From positions 1,716,616-1,780,615 of the forward strand of contig MU004186.1 of assembly GCA_010093605.1 (NCBI GenBank): a DNA stretch of 64,000 bases. Reading direction: 5' to 3'. The position numbers and the translations under genes were made by a program. Positions 56,341 to 64,000 of this stretch are shown here, piece by piece. Within the stretch, counting starts at the first letter, position 1, and the number at the start of each line of letters is the position of its first letter. Source of the DNA: Lophium mytilinum (Eukaryota > Ascomycota > Dothideomycetes > Mytilinidiales > Mytilinidiaceae). The notes below the pieces were generated by a model that was not told where the DNA came from, ran no database searches, and worked only from the letters and a program-made list of their open reading frames with translations.

Positions 56341-58740
56341 TCACGCGCCAACCCCCAAGGCGCCCCTCCTAGGGCCCACGAAACCTCTCCGTTGCCTACC
56401 AGTCCTACCTCTACCCAGCCAATTGTACTTCAGCTCTTTCGTGAGGCGTTCCATTTTAGCTTGAGATTCATCTCCACTCTGTACGCTGGCTAGCACACTG
56501 ACGCATTGCAGCATCCTGCCAACAATCTCCGTCACCTTTGCAGAATCCATAGGCTGTGGTGGCGGTGGCAATGGCTGCGGCGCAGGAGAATGCGTTGACT
56601 GCGCTGAGAAAGAACCTGCTGAGGTATTCGAAGTTGCTCGTGAGCGAGAAGAGGGGAATGAGGTTGAGGATGCCGTGGATTCAAGTAGCCCAGAAGAGTT
56701 GTATGAGCTCATAGGACCATTCGCTCCATCGGAACCAGAAGTAGCTGTTCCAGGACGGAAGTCTGGGATAGGATTGGGGCTTTCGAGTCCTGCGTTCAGA
56801 TTCTCCAGGGACAATCGTGAAAATATGGCCATAAGAGTATCGTTGCGAGGAAGGACTACCGTGTCGCGGAAGGTGAGAAGAATGATTCTTCGCACATCCA
56901 AGCCTTCTCCTAACGTAGGGATGTTTTTATTGGCCGTCGACATATCGCTGTCTGGCATGGCTGTACCCCAAAAATCTGCTGCCGCCGGAGCAGTCATGAG
57001 TGGCCCTCGACCTTTGAACTCCAGGTCCAGCGGGAGTAGAACGGCTTGAAGGAACGGTAATATGGTGGTGAAAACAACGAGCCACATCTCGACCAAGTGC
57101 GGAATGAGGCGGTCATCCGGAATATGCCGAAGTGTTTGATCTAATGATGAAAATCCAGTCTCTAATAGCTCGCCAAGGTCTTCGATAAGAACTGTTGGTG
57201 CGCGCTTTTGAATGCATCTCCTGATGTGCACGGATACTAGAGCGTTGAAGTCTTCAATAGGCGGTCGTGGATCCTCGCCTTCGAATATAAGTAATAGCCG
57301 AGCTTTGAGCAGTGGCCAAGCGTCGTCTGGTGACATTCCTGGAATACCAAATGCGGCACCCAAAGTACTCATATCGCTTAAGTACCCTCCAAGGGCAGTT
57401 CCAGGAGAGGGCCCTCCGATCGACAAAGCGTTGCCAGGAGAGCTGCTTATGGGCCACTCAGAGCGCTCTGTGCTGAAGGACTGGTTTCTTTCCCTATATG
57501 GAGCTTCTAGCTCTTTCAAATATGGCGCTAAGGAAGCCACCTTCTCTTCCTTTTTCTTTTGCCTGAGTGCTCTTCCGCCATGTCTCAGATCAAGACCGCT
57601 TGCGAAGGAGCTTGAGTGCCCTGGTGACGCAGGGGCCGCAAATGAATATAGTGGCTGGGGCGCGTTTGGATCCGTCGGCCTCGAATTACTTGAAGCGGAC
57701 GATAAAGGTAGATGATGGTCGTCTTTATCCTTCAGCTTATTCTTTTGTCGTGACAGAAAGTGGTGCTTATGCTTCTCCTTTTCCTTCTCTCTCTCTGGTT
57801 GGAATGTCGTTGATCTTTCTAGTGGAACCAAAGTTGAAGTAGAAGCGTTTGCGGACGAGTAGATTGAGCTTGCGCCGGACATATTCGAGTCTACGAGACT
57901 GGTGGTGGATTGATTCATCATCAGTCGGTTCAGTGCAGTTGTGCTATGCATACCTATTTTATTCGGCGAGGGAAGCGCGGGGTGCTTCTTATCGAAGTCC
58001 TTGTCCTTGACGATGCCGATGCTCTTCGGCTTGGAGAACAGCTTCATCTTCGACTTTGACTTGTCTGGCTTCTGCATGTACATCTGTTGGTCCTGCGCTG
58101 CCGGCCTTGGCGATCCGTGCTCTGGCGGCAGGCCCGGAGAGTGCATAGGGCTTCGAGGGAATGCGACGTTCGCAGCTGTCGTTGCGGCCATCCTATGTCC
58201 CCCTACGAGGCCGTTCTGATATGTCACGCCGTTGGTCGCAAACGTCATCTTCGGCACTGGCGGCGGGGAAGCGGGCTGGCGCTTTCCCGTCGGCTGGCCA
58301 TTTCCTCCCGGGTCTGGTATTGTGGTAGAGCGCTTCCGCATGTGCTGGGGATTCTGGACATGCATGGCTGCTTGGGCCGCGATCTGGGAGGCCGTGAGGT
58401 GGTTCGTGTTCGACATGGTGGGCGTGGAGGAGAGGGTGGGCTCGAAGTAGCCCTGCGATCGCTGGCGGGGCCGATGGCCAAAGTGTGCAGGAATGGGCGA
58501 CTTCTGTTCCACGACGGATGTGTTGCTGTGGTTGCGCAGAGGGAGGTCCCGCGCGGGGAGGGGGTCCCGCGACGGCCGCGAGAAGTTGGGGCCTGAGGTG
58601 TCCAATAGCGACGGCGGCACTGGCGATCTGGAATCGATGCGCGGAGGCAATGGCGATAGGCGCTGCGTGGCCTGCGAGTCCTCCGAGTCGTCGTCGTCGC
58701 TGCTGGGCGTGACCACTGGCCGCGGAGGTGAGGGTGGCAT
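56341..58740 (-). CDS. HbrB/Bit61-like TORC2 subunit
   Basis: Single exon, 799 aa. The N-terminal 430 residues are Ser/Pro-rich and disordered, with basic patches (KHKHHFLSRQKNKLKDKD). The HbrB domain, about residues 460-660, contains PDDAWPLLKARLLLIFEGED, FNALVSVHIRRCIQKRAP, a helix ending LGELLETG, and LVEMWLVVFTTILPFLQAVL followed by LDLEFKG and RRIILLTFRDTVVLP. HbrB proteins are the fungal counterparts of Bit61 and human PRR5 (Protor). They bind Avo3/Rictor in TOR complex 2, which controls polarity and sphingolipid signalling; hbrB was named for a hyperbranching phenotype. Confidence 0.92.
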   Translation of the reverse strand: MPPSPPRPVVTPSSDDDDSEDSQATQRLSPLPPRIDSRSPVPPSLLDTSGPNFSRPSRDPLPARDLPLRNHSNTSVVEQKSPIPAHFGHRPRQRSQGYFEPTLSSTPTMSNTNHLTASQIAAQAAMHVQNPQHMRKRSTTIPDPGGNGQPTGKRQPASPPPVPKMTFATNGVTYQNGLVGGHRMAATTAANVAFPRSPMHSPGLPPEHGSPRPAAQDQQMYMQKPDKSKSKMKLFSKPKSIGIVKDKDFDKKHPALPSPNKIGMHSTTALNRLMMNQSTTSLVDSNMSGASSIYSSANASTSTLVPLERSTTFQPEREKEKEKHKHHFLSRQKNKLKDKDDHHLPLSSASSNSRPTDPNAPQPLYSFAAPASPGHSSSFASGLDLRHGGRALRQKKKEEKVASLAPYLKELEAPYRERNQSFSTERSEWPISSSPGNALSIGGPSPGTALGGYLSDMSTLGAAFGIPGMSPDDAWPLLKARLLLIFEGEDPRPPIEDFNALVSVHIRRCIQKRAPTVLIEDLGELLETGFSSLDQTLRHIPDDRLIPHLVEMWLVVFTTILPFLQAVLLPLDLEFKGRGPLMTAPAAADFWGTAMPDSDMSTANKNIPTLGEGLDVRRIILLTFRDTVVLPRNDTLMAIFSRLSLENLNAGLESPNPIPDFRPGTATSGSDGANGPMSSYNSSGLLESTASSTSFPSSRSRATSNTSAGSFSAQSTHSPAPQPLPPPPQPMDSAKVTEIVGRMLQCVSVLASVQSGDESQAKMERLTKELKYNWLGRGRTGRQRRGFVGPRRGALGVGA

Positions 58741-59072
58741 GGTTGCAGATGGGCGTACAAGGTCCAGGCCGCTATAATGCAGGCATCCGGCTAGTATACG
58801 ATGTAAGAGGGCAGTTAGGAATGGAGAGCGAGGTCATGGCCAGCATGAAGCCAGTAGGTTTGAGGTATGTCTTAGTTGAGGAACTTGAAGGAGCAGCTGA
58901 GATTATAGCCGGCATTGACCTGAAGGGCGATCGTGCCTGCCAAGGGCAGTTAATCTTAGCTGGAGATCTCTCCGCAATCGTAACCCTCAACTTTCTCTCC
59001 CCGCCATACCACACCCTCTGCTTCTCGCCTTCACGATACACCTTGGGAGAAGAAGAAATCTACTTCGGCACC
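58741..59072. promoter_or_regulatory. Bidirectional promoter region, HbrB / Gon7
   Basis: 332 bp between the divergent HbrB and Gon7 start codons. The right part before Gon7 is CT-rich (accctctgcttctcgccttc near 59009-59028), as in many fungal core promoters. Confidence 0.5.
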
Positions 59073-59345
59073 ATGTCTCCCCAACTTACCGCCCACTACG
59101 CCGCTCCCGCTCTCGAGACCCGCAAATTCACTTCCCCGCTTCCAACACTCCCGCCGTCGCCCACGACCTCCGACCGCACAGCCTTCCTCGAGGTCTTGCA
59201 GAAAGGCGTGGTGGGCCTACAGCTCGATATAAACGAGTTCCTGACCAAGAAGATGGACGAGGACAACAAGGCCAGCGGTAAACTAGCCGCCGAGGAGGCT
59301 AAAGAGGAAGAAAATTACGGCGAAGAGGTTGTGGAGGAAGATTGA
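59073..59345 (+). CDS. gon7: EKC/KEOPS complex subunit Gon7
   Basis: Single exon, 90 aa; fungal Gon7 is a similarly short protein. The pattern is family-like: an N-terminal LTAHYAAPALETRKFTSPLP strand pair, then a helix FLEVLQKGVVGLQLDINEFL and a Lys/Glu-rich tail ending NYGEEVVEED. Gon7 binds Kae1 in the KEOPS complex, which makes the t6A modification at position 37 of ANN-decoding tRNAs; tRNA-Lys, encoded in this window, is such a tRNA. I use the ATG at 59073 (MSPQLTA), since the frame upstream of it is promoter-like. Confidence 0.82.
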   Translation: MSPQLTAHYAAPALETRKFTSPLPTLPPSPTTSDRTAFLEVLQKGVVGLQLDINEFLTKKMDEDNKASGKLAAEEAKEEENYGEEVVEED

Positions 59346-60112
59346 TATTTCGAATTCACTTCGCTAGCTTTGCTGCCATGGAGGCTATTCAAAGGCTCAG
59401 CCTATCGAATCACGCCGTAGAAACCTCGCTCCGGTCGCCGAGCAATCCCGATTCCACTTCCCAAGCTCTCCGGTATCTTATTCGCGTATCGATAACTGCA
59501 TCTGAATCCATTATTTTGGATCCTATTAGGGGAGAACGTAACCTAAACGGAGGCCGCGGGGTCATCGGCAGCAGAAGAAAGGAGAGGCTTTCACGGAGCG
59601 TAAAAGTCTGAGGCGAAGCGGGATCACGAACATAAGGAGGTGATGAAGGAAGGACGATTGGCAAAAATCATGGAGGTGTAACAGACGGCGCCGTCAGAGA
59701 GGGTCCAGCAAATCAACAGATTTCATCAAAGTGCGAGATTATCGTCTCCCTCAGATCCAAGACATTAAAGCACCAAAGCCATGTACCCTATTCGAGGACT
59801 CTCACTGCGCACCTTCGGCTCCCGGGATCACTTCACTGATAATGACAGATCCTATGCCAGCGCCGAGCTCATGAACAACATCCATATCACAAGTGCCCAG
59901 GGAGCCAGTTGTCCACCCTACCACAACCACTATTCAGTAGCGACGTCCTAAGACCACAACTACATACATAAATTCAAAACACGGTCTCCTCAAGACCAAC
60001 CTCATTCCCACCTGCCTGTTTTGTTCTGAAGAGGGTCTAAAGCCGAATATCCAAACCTTGTCCCCGCCTAACACTCCCCCTGACTACTTACATAGCTGCC
60101 AGAGCCACCAAC
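59346..60112. other. Intergenic region (767 bp)
   Basis: The 3' region of Gon7 and the promoter of a small gene. The frame at 59342-59611 has no support. Confidence 0.4.
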
Positions 60113-60343
60113 ATGTGCGTCGAGATAACAACCTACTTCAAGACCTGCCGCCACGATTTCCGCCAAATCGTAGCGTGCAACCACTACCCAATGGACATCA
60201 CCCGATGTCCGCAGTACCGGCTCCGACGCGGTCACTGGCGCTACGGAAGCTGTCCGAACTGTCTCCCTGGCGATGACGCGCCGACGTTCCAGCGGCCAGG
60301 GCAGGGGGATGTGGAGGATTTGTATCGGAGGACAGGGGTCTAG
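60113..60343 (+). CDS. Small Cys-rich hypothetical protein
   Basis: 76 aa, single exon (start at MCVEITTYFKTC). Six cysteines and several histidines are arranged TCRHDF...ACNHY...RCPQY...SCPNCLP, like a small zinc-binding module; no signal peptide. Similar small fungal proteins of this make-up are uncharacterised. The composition is far from random, which supports it. Confidence 0.6.
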   Translation: MCVEITTYFKTCRHDFRQIVACNHYPMDITRCPQYRLRRGHWRYGSCPNCLPGDDAPTFQRPGQGDVEDLYRRTGV

Positions 60344-61206
60344 AGGTCTCCTCGTAGACTGGCTGGAGGGTCGTATATACGGGACGCAGATATTAGATCA
60401 CAAATTTACACATATGAGCACGTTTCAAAGAAACAGAGACACACCACAAGCAACCTAGTCAGGTATTGGCAAAGGGATCCATTACGCTCTTCCCAAGCGT
60501 CGCTCGCCGACCGGCAAGTGTCTACGACTCGAATACACCTACGCTACAAATGACCCCTCCGCGGGCTTGCCCATCCATCCCTCCATCCATCCAACCTGTC
60601 GCCTCTCCCGATCACCCCCTCATCCAAAAATCCCTGCACCCTTCAGCTTCCTACTCTTCCGGCAACAGCCTCTCACCAACAACGGAAGCTCAGCCAAGCG
60701 CGCCGCATATTTTTCCCTATCGCAACCAAAAAAGCACAAGCGCAACAAACAAAAGAGAAGGGGATTGAAACGTAGGTAGTAAAACAGAGACTAATGTCAC
60801 AAATTGGGTGGTAGTGCGAGAGCGACGAACGGTCCATTCGGAGTATTAAGGAGTTTAAAAGTAAGTAGTGAGTTGGGGTCCGCAAAGCAAAGCAGAAAAA
60901 AAGAAACGTGAAAACCGCGGTGGCCGAAAACTAGCTCACACAACGCATGACCAAACAGAGGACCCCAGATATACTACTAGAAAAAGGGAAAGCAAATATA
61001 CGCGCCGAGGGGACCGGGATAAACCAAAAGATGCAGGGAAAGCACAAAACCACAATGATATCACAAAGACCCTAGATGCAAAGAGGGAAAACGAGAGGCA
61101 AGGACAACTAAAGTGGGTAAGTGGAGCAAATACAGACAGTGAAGCGGAGAAGAGAAAAACAGCTGTCAGGGGTGTTTTCAGAGGACTGCGGACGAGGGTG
61201 GCTCTG
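60344..61206. other. Convergent 3' region (863 bp)
   Basis: Between the stops of the small Cys-rich gene and the Nrd1/Mrn1 gene. A C-rich run is seen at 60570-60620. Plus-strand frames (60868-61452) are Lys/Arg-rich but run into the antisense of the next gene. Confidence 0.4.
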
Positions 61207-63729
61207 CTACTGCGCTCCGATCTCTTCTTCGGCCCAGCCGGGGAGGCCGCCGTCGCCCTGGATCGCGAGACCGTAGCCGCCGTTGCCGCTGCCGAAACCA
61301 CCGATGCCGGAACTCAGGCTGCCAAAAGCGTTTTGTTGCTGTTGTTGCTGCTGGGCGCCTTGAGATTGCTGCAGGGGCTGGGCGAATGGTCCTTGAGAAA
61401 ACACAGGCAAACTCACCGCACGCGCGTGTTGAGCCCGGGCGTTGAGGTTTGATGGTGCTAGGAGACCGCCAACGGTGGTGGAGCCATTGCCGTTCGACGA
61501 AGCACCATTCACGAGGCTGAAACTGGAGGTGCTGTTGTGGGCTGTGTGGGATGGATGTTGTGGTGGCCCAGAGTTCATGTCAGCTCCGTAGAACGCAGCC
61601 TGCTGAGAGGCGAACGCCTGTTGCTGTTGCTGCTGTTGTTGTTGGAGGTTGACTTGTTCTTGCTGTACCTGCTGTTGCTGGTTCTGTTGCGCTTGTTGGA
61701 GATACATCATCAAGGGGTTGTTACCGCCGGTGTTCAGGATGTTCGCGGGCGCGGAACCTTGCATTCCCTGGTATTGGCCGTTCGAGCTCGCACCAGCCGA
61801 TCCTGGGGCTCCAGAGCCAGTCGGTGAGACCGAAGGTCCAGTTTGGCTTCGGGTAGGCTGGAGTCCGTTGATTGGAGATGGTGATTGCATACCATCGTGG
61901 CTTCCAGCCTGCTGGTTCTGTTGGTTCTGGTTGGCATTGATCTGTCGCGGCGGGTTTCCGCATCGATCTTTGCCGAAGTTGACCTTGAACCTCTTGTACT
62001 CCTCGCGTCCACGGACAGCCTCGATCGCCTTGATCGCGTTGGCGATGTTGGTGAAGTTGACGAATGCACAGCTCTTCTCGCGCAGGGCGTTCACAAGCTC
62101 GATTTCGCCGTACTCGGAGAAGTCCTGCCTTAAGCGCTCCTCACTCCAGGATTCGTCCAGATTGCCGATGTACACGTTCCGGGAAGCGCCACCACTGACG
62201 GCCAGAGCGATTGCAGGAGGCAGAGCACCGGAGTGTTTGCCCCATCCAATCTTCAGACGACGGTTGTGGATCATCAAGCCTTGAAGGTTGCTTAGAGCGT
62301 AGAATGAAGCTGCTGATGTCGGGTCGATGAATGTGACGAAGCAGATATGCTTATCCGGAATGTAGCGAATATGGTGCAAAAGACCCCCACGGACTACGTT
62401 GCAGATTTCCTCAATAGTCGTCTCGGGATGGATGTTTCCAAGATACACGGTCCGGTTGCCCAGGTTGTTCACTCCACCAGCAGAGGTTGCAACGGCAGCC
62501 GCCGCTACAGACTGTTGTGCAAGCGCGTTCGAGATCAGGTCCCGGTCGGCACCGTTCAACACGTGCGCGTATCCTGGGGCAATTCCAAGGTACTGCGCAG
62601 CGTTCTGCTGCTGTGTCTTCGAAACATACGCGCATCTATCCTTGCCGTAGTAAACACGTCGCGGGGCTTGCCACTTCGGCTCTTGTGGTAGTTGCGCAAC
62701 AGCCTTGATAGCATTGCCGATGGACAGGAAATGGACAAATCCGATGGCCTTCTCCCGTACAATCTTGACGGTATCGATAGGGCCAAATTTACCCAGGTCC
62801 TCACGGAGCTCGTCCTCGCTTACGTCCTCCGGCAGATTTCCAAGGTAGACGTTGCGCGACGCACCAGACTGCTGCACGGCTAGGGCAACAGAGGTGGGCA
62901 CCTGGGAGGGCTTACCCCAACCAATCTTGATATCCTGAGCTCTGATGGACAACTTTTTCAAGATTGCATCAGAGTGGAAGTGCGTTGCAGAGCTACTGTC
63001 CAAGAAGGATATGAATGCGCAGTTCTTGTCCGGGAGCAGCCTCACAGACTCAATCTGCCCACTTCGAACATGACCAAGTATTTCCTCCGCAGATGTCTCG
63101 GGAGGAATGTTGCCAAGATAAACAGTGCGACTGGTTCCAGAAACTAATCCAGGGGCCATGTGCATCTGTCCTCCGAATCCCATCTGTTGACCACCCATGC
63201 CAAACCCAGTTGTTGGTGATTGTGGTCCTCCATAGAACTGCGGCGCGTTCATTCCAGTCGGCGATACCAGGTTCTGGTAGAGCTGGGGTGAAAGAGGTTG
63301 ATGCATCTGCATAGGACTACCCATCTGGTTCTGCTGGTTCTGTTGTTGCTGCGAGTTCTGGTTCTGACCGGTAAAATTCGAAAAGCCTTGGAACTGCGGT
63401 GAAGCGAAGGCAGACGGAGAACCAGGCTGGAACGGGCTACCCAGGAGAAGCTGCGAAGGAAGTAGTGGAGTGAAGTTCATGTCAAACGCGGTGCCAGGTG
63501 TTTGCATGTCGTTTCCGTTTTGGTTGTTTTGCCCTAATCGTCCTGTGTTGATGCTGGGGATGTTGGATCGCTCAGGGTGTCGGTCCGAGTAGCCTCCCAG
63601 GGATGGCTGGTTTGTGTGGAATGCACCGTGGGAGAAGCCCGTATGGCTGCCGTTCACGGAGTGCTTGGAGAAGCTGGTCTGTAGGCGGGGGCCGCTGGGC
63701 CCGGTCGGGGTCGAGTCTTGATGCTGCAT
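61207..63729 (-). CDS. Four-RRM RNA-binding protein (Nrd1/Mrn1 family)
   Basis: Single exon, 840 aa. A Gln/Asn/Met-rich N-terminus precedes four RRMs near residues 198-270, 290-365, 425-500 and 516-590. Each begins with an RNP2 of type TVYLGNIPP or NVYIGNLDE; RNP1-type strands are CAFISFLD, GFVHFLS, CFVTFID and CAFVNFT. The C-terminus is Gln-rich (QQQQVQQEQVNLQQQQQQQQ). Architecture and order match S. pombe Nrd1 and S. cerevisiae Mrn1, RNA-binding proteins acting in differentiation and stress granules. The repeated IKIGWGK/LKIGWGK after RRM1 and RRM3, and the YYGKDRC/NFGKDRC endings of RRM2 and RRM4, show a duplicated two-RRM unit. Confidence 0.93.
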   Translation of the reverse strand: MQHQDSTPTGPSGPRLQTSFSKHSVNGSHTGFSHGAFHTNQPSLGGYSDRHPERSNIPSINTGRLGQNNQNGNDMQTPGTAFDMNFTPLLPSQLLLGSPFQPGSPSAFASPQFQGFSNFTGQNQNSQQQQNQQNQMGSPMQMHQPLSPQLYQNLVSPTGMNAPQFYGGPQSPTTGFGMGGQQMGFGGQMHMAPGLVSGTSRTVYLGNIPPETSAEEILGHVRSGQIESVRLLPDKNCAFISFLDSSSATHFHSDAILKKLSIRAQDIKIGWGKPSQVPTSVALAVQQSGASRNVYLGNLPEDVSEDELREDLGKFGPIDTVKIVREKAIGFVHFLSIGNAIKAVAQLPQEPKWQAPRRVYYGKDRCAYVSKTQQQNAAQYLGIAPGYAHVLNGADRDLISNALAQQSVAAAAVATSAGGVNNLGNRTVYLGNIHPETTIEEICNVVRGGLLHHIRYIPDKHICFVTFIDPTSAASFYALSNLQGLMIHNRRLKIGWGKHSGALPPAIALAVSGGASRNVYIGNLDESWSEERLRQDFSEYGEIELVNALREKSCAFVNFTNIANAIKAIEAVRGREEYKRFKVNFGKDRCGNPPRQINANQNQQNQQAGSHDGMQSPSPINGLQPTRSQTGPSVSPTGSGAPGSAGASSNGQYQGMQGSAPANILNTGGNNPLMMYLQQAQQNQQQQVQQEQVNLQQQQQQQQQAFASQQAAFYGADMNSGPPQHPSHTAHNSTSSFSLVNGASSNGNGSTTVGGLLAPSNLNARAQHARAVSLPVFSQGPFAQPLQQSQGAQQQQQQQNAFGSLSSGIGGFGSGNGGYGLAIQGDGGLPGWAEEEIGAQ

Positions 63730-64000
63730 GCCGAGCAGATGAGGGGGCAGGACAAAGCTGTCCCGCGCACTTTGAGAAAGGACAGCCGTGGTGATGGATT
63801 ATCGGGTCCGGTCCTATACGTACCGGACACTGCAGACTGTAGAGGGATGGTTGAATGTAGATGCAGCAGAAACGAAGATGATGGCGTCGAAATTAAAACA
63901 GTAGGGCAACCTGAAGGCTTGCTTAGTAGCTGCATCCACGTGGGGGCTGCGGTGTAGGGGAAGACGTACAGTCAAAGCCAATTCGTTCCAAAACCTAAAT
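63730..64000. other. Upstream region of Nrd1/Mrn1 gene
   Basis: It should hold the 5' UTR and part of the promoter. No in-frame ATG with coding content extends the gene. Short frames are not supported. Confidence 0.4.

Noticed and set aside
58087-58777. Plus-strand frames antisense to the HbrB gene
   Set aside because: Shadows of Ser/Pro-rich coding sequence.
1-64000. CRISPR arrays, bacterial operons, riboswitches, retroelements, virus-like elements, telomeric repeats
   Set aside because: Looked for on both strands by motif; none was recognised. The tandem repeats found are long-period and degenerate, with no spacer pattern.

Overview
The window is nuclear DNA of a filamentous ascomycete (Pezizomycotina; a Dothideomycete-like fungus is my inference). 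The genes have many introns of about 41-90 bp with GTANGT donors and NAG acceptors. There is a tRNA-Lys with a short intron. The gene set is typical of the group: a Drs2-type flippase, YPD1, a Gon7 KEOPS subunit, an HbrB/Bit61 TORC2 subunit, a four-RRM Nrd1/Mrn1 protein and the YqeH-type GTPase GEP3. No prokaryotic operon, CRISPR array, retroelement or virus-like element was recognised.

Layout. 0-12 kb: an alpha/beta hydrolase (minus) diverges from a large RING + RS-tail protein (plus). A CLC chloride transporter (minus) diverges from a D-amino-acid oxidase (plus). 12-21 kb: a C2H2-like zinc-finger protein (minus), a tRNA-Lys(CUU) and a P4-ATPase flippase (plus). 21-27 kb: a two-module ABM-like protein and two secreted proteins on the minus strand. 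27-38 kb: CCT8 chaperonin, GEP3 (minus) diverging from mitochondrial aspartate aminotransferase (plus), a gene-poor stretch, then the histidine phosphotransferase YPD1. 38-39.4 kb: a 2H-phosphoesterase-like protein.

39.4-51.3 kb is an accessory, decayed island. It holds two clusters of a degenerate 162-bp tandem repeat in opposite orientation, two loci of a 110-bp tandem repeat, a truncated ubiquitin-protease relic, a low-complexity P/Q/RS gene, a tRNA-like sequence, and an internally deleted CYP505-type P450-reductase pseudogene. Ordinary genes resume at 51.4 kb: an SDR, a partial hypothetical gene, an F-box protein, a MYND protein, an HbrB protein diverging from Gon7, a small Cys-rich protein and Nrd1/Mrn1.

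Most notable observations: (i) the aspartate aminotransferase gene needs a 3-nt micro-exon followed by a 10-nt exon to give the family's PPDAILGIT sequence; (ii) the CLC protein keeps the gating glutamate but has Gln exactly where the proton glutamate of CLC exchangers lies; (iii) three copies of a TA-flanked MITE, one inside an intron of a secreted-protein gene; (iv) the 162-bp satellite-like repeats, whose period is a multiple of three; (v) a P450 pseudogene in which a large internal deletion fuses the P450 just before its haem cysteine, in frame, to the NADPH-binding end of the reductase.

Exon structures were derived by eye from splice signals and reading-frame continuity. Every multi-exon gene called intact sums to a whole number of codons.
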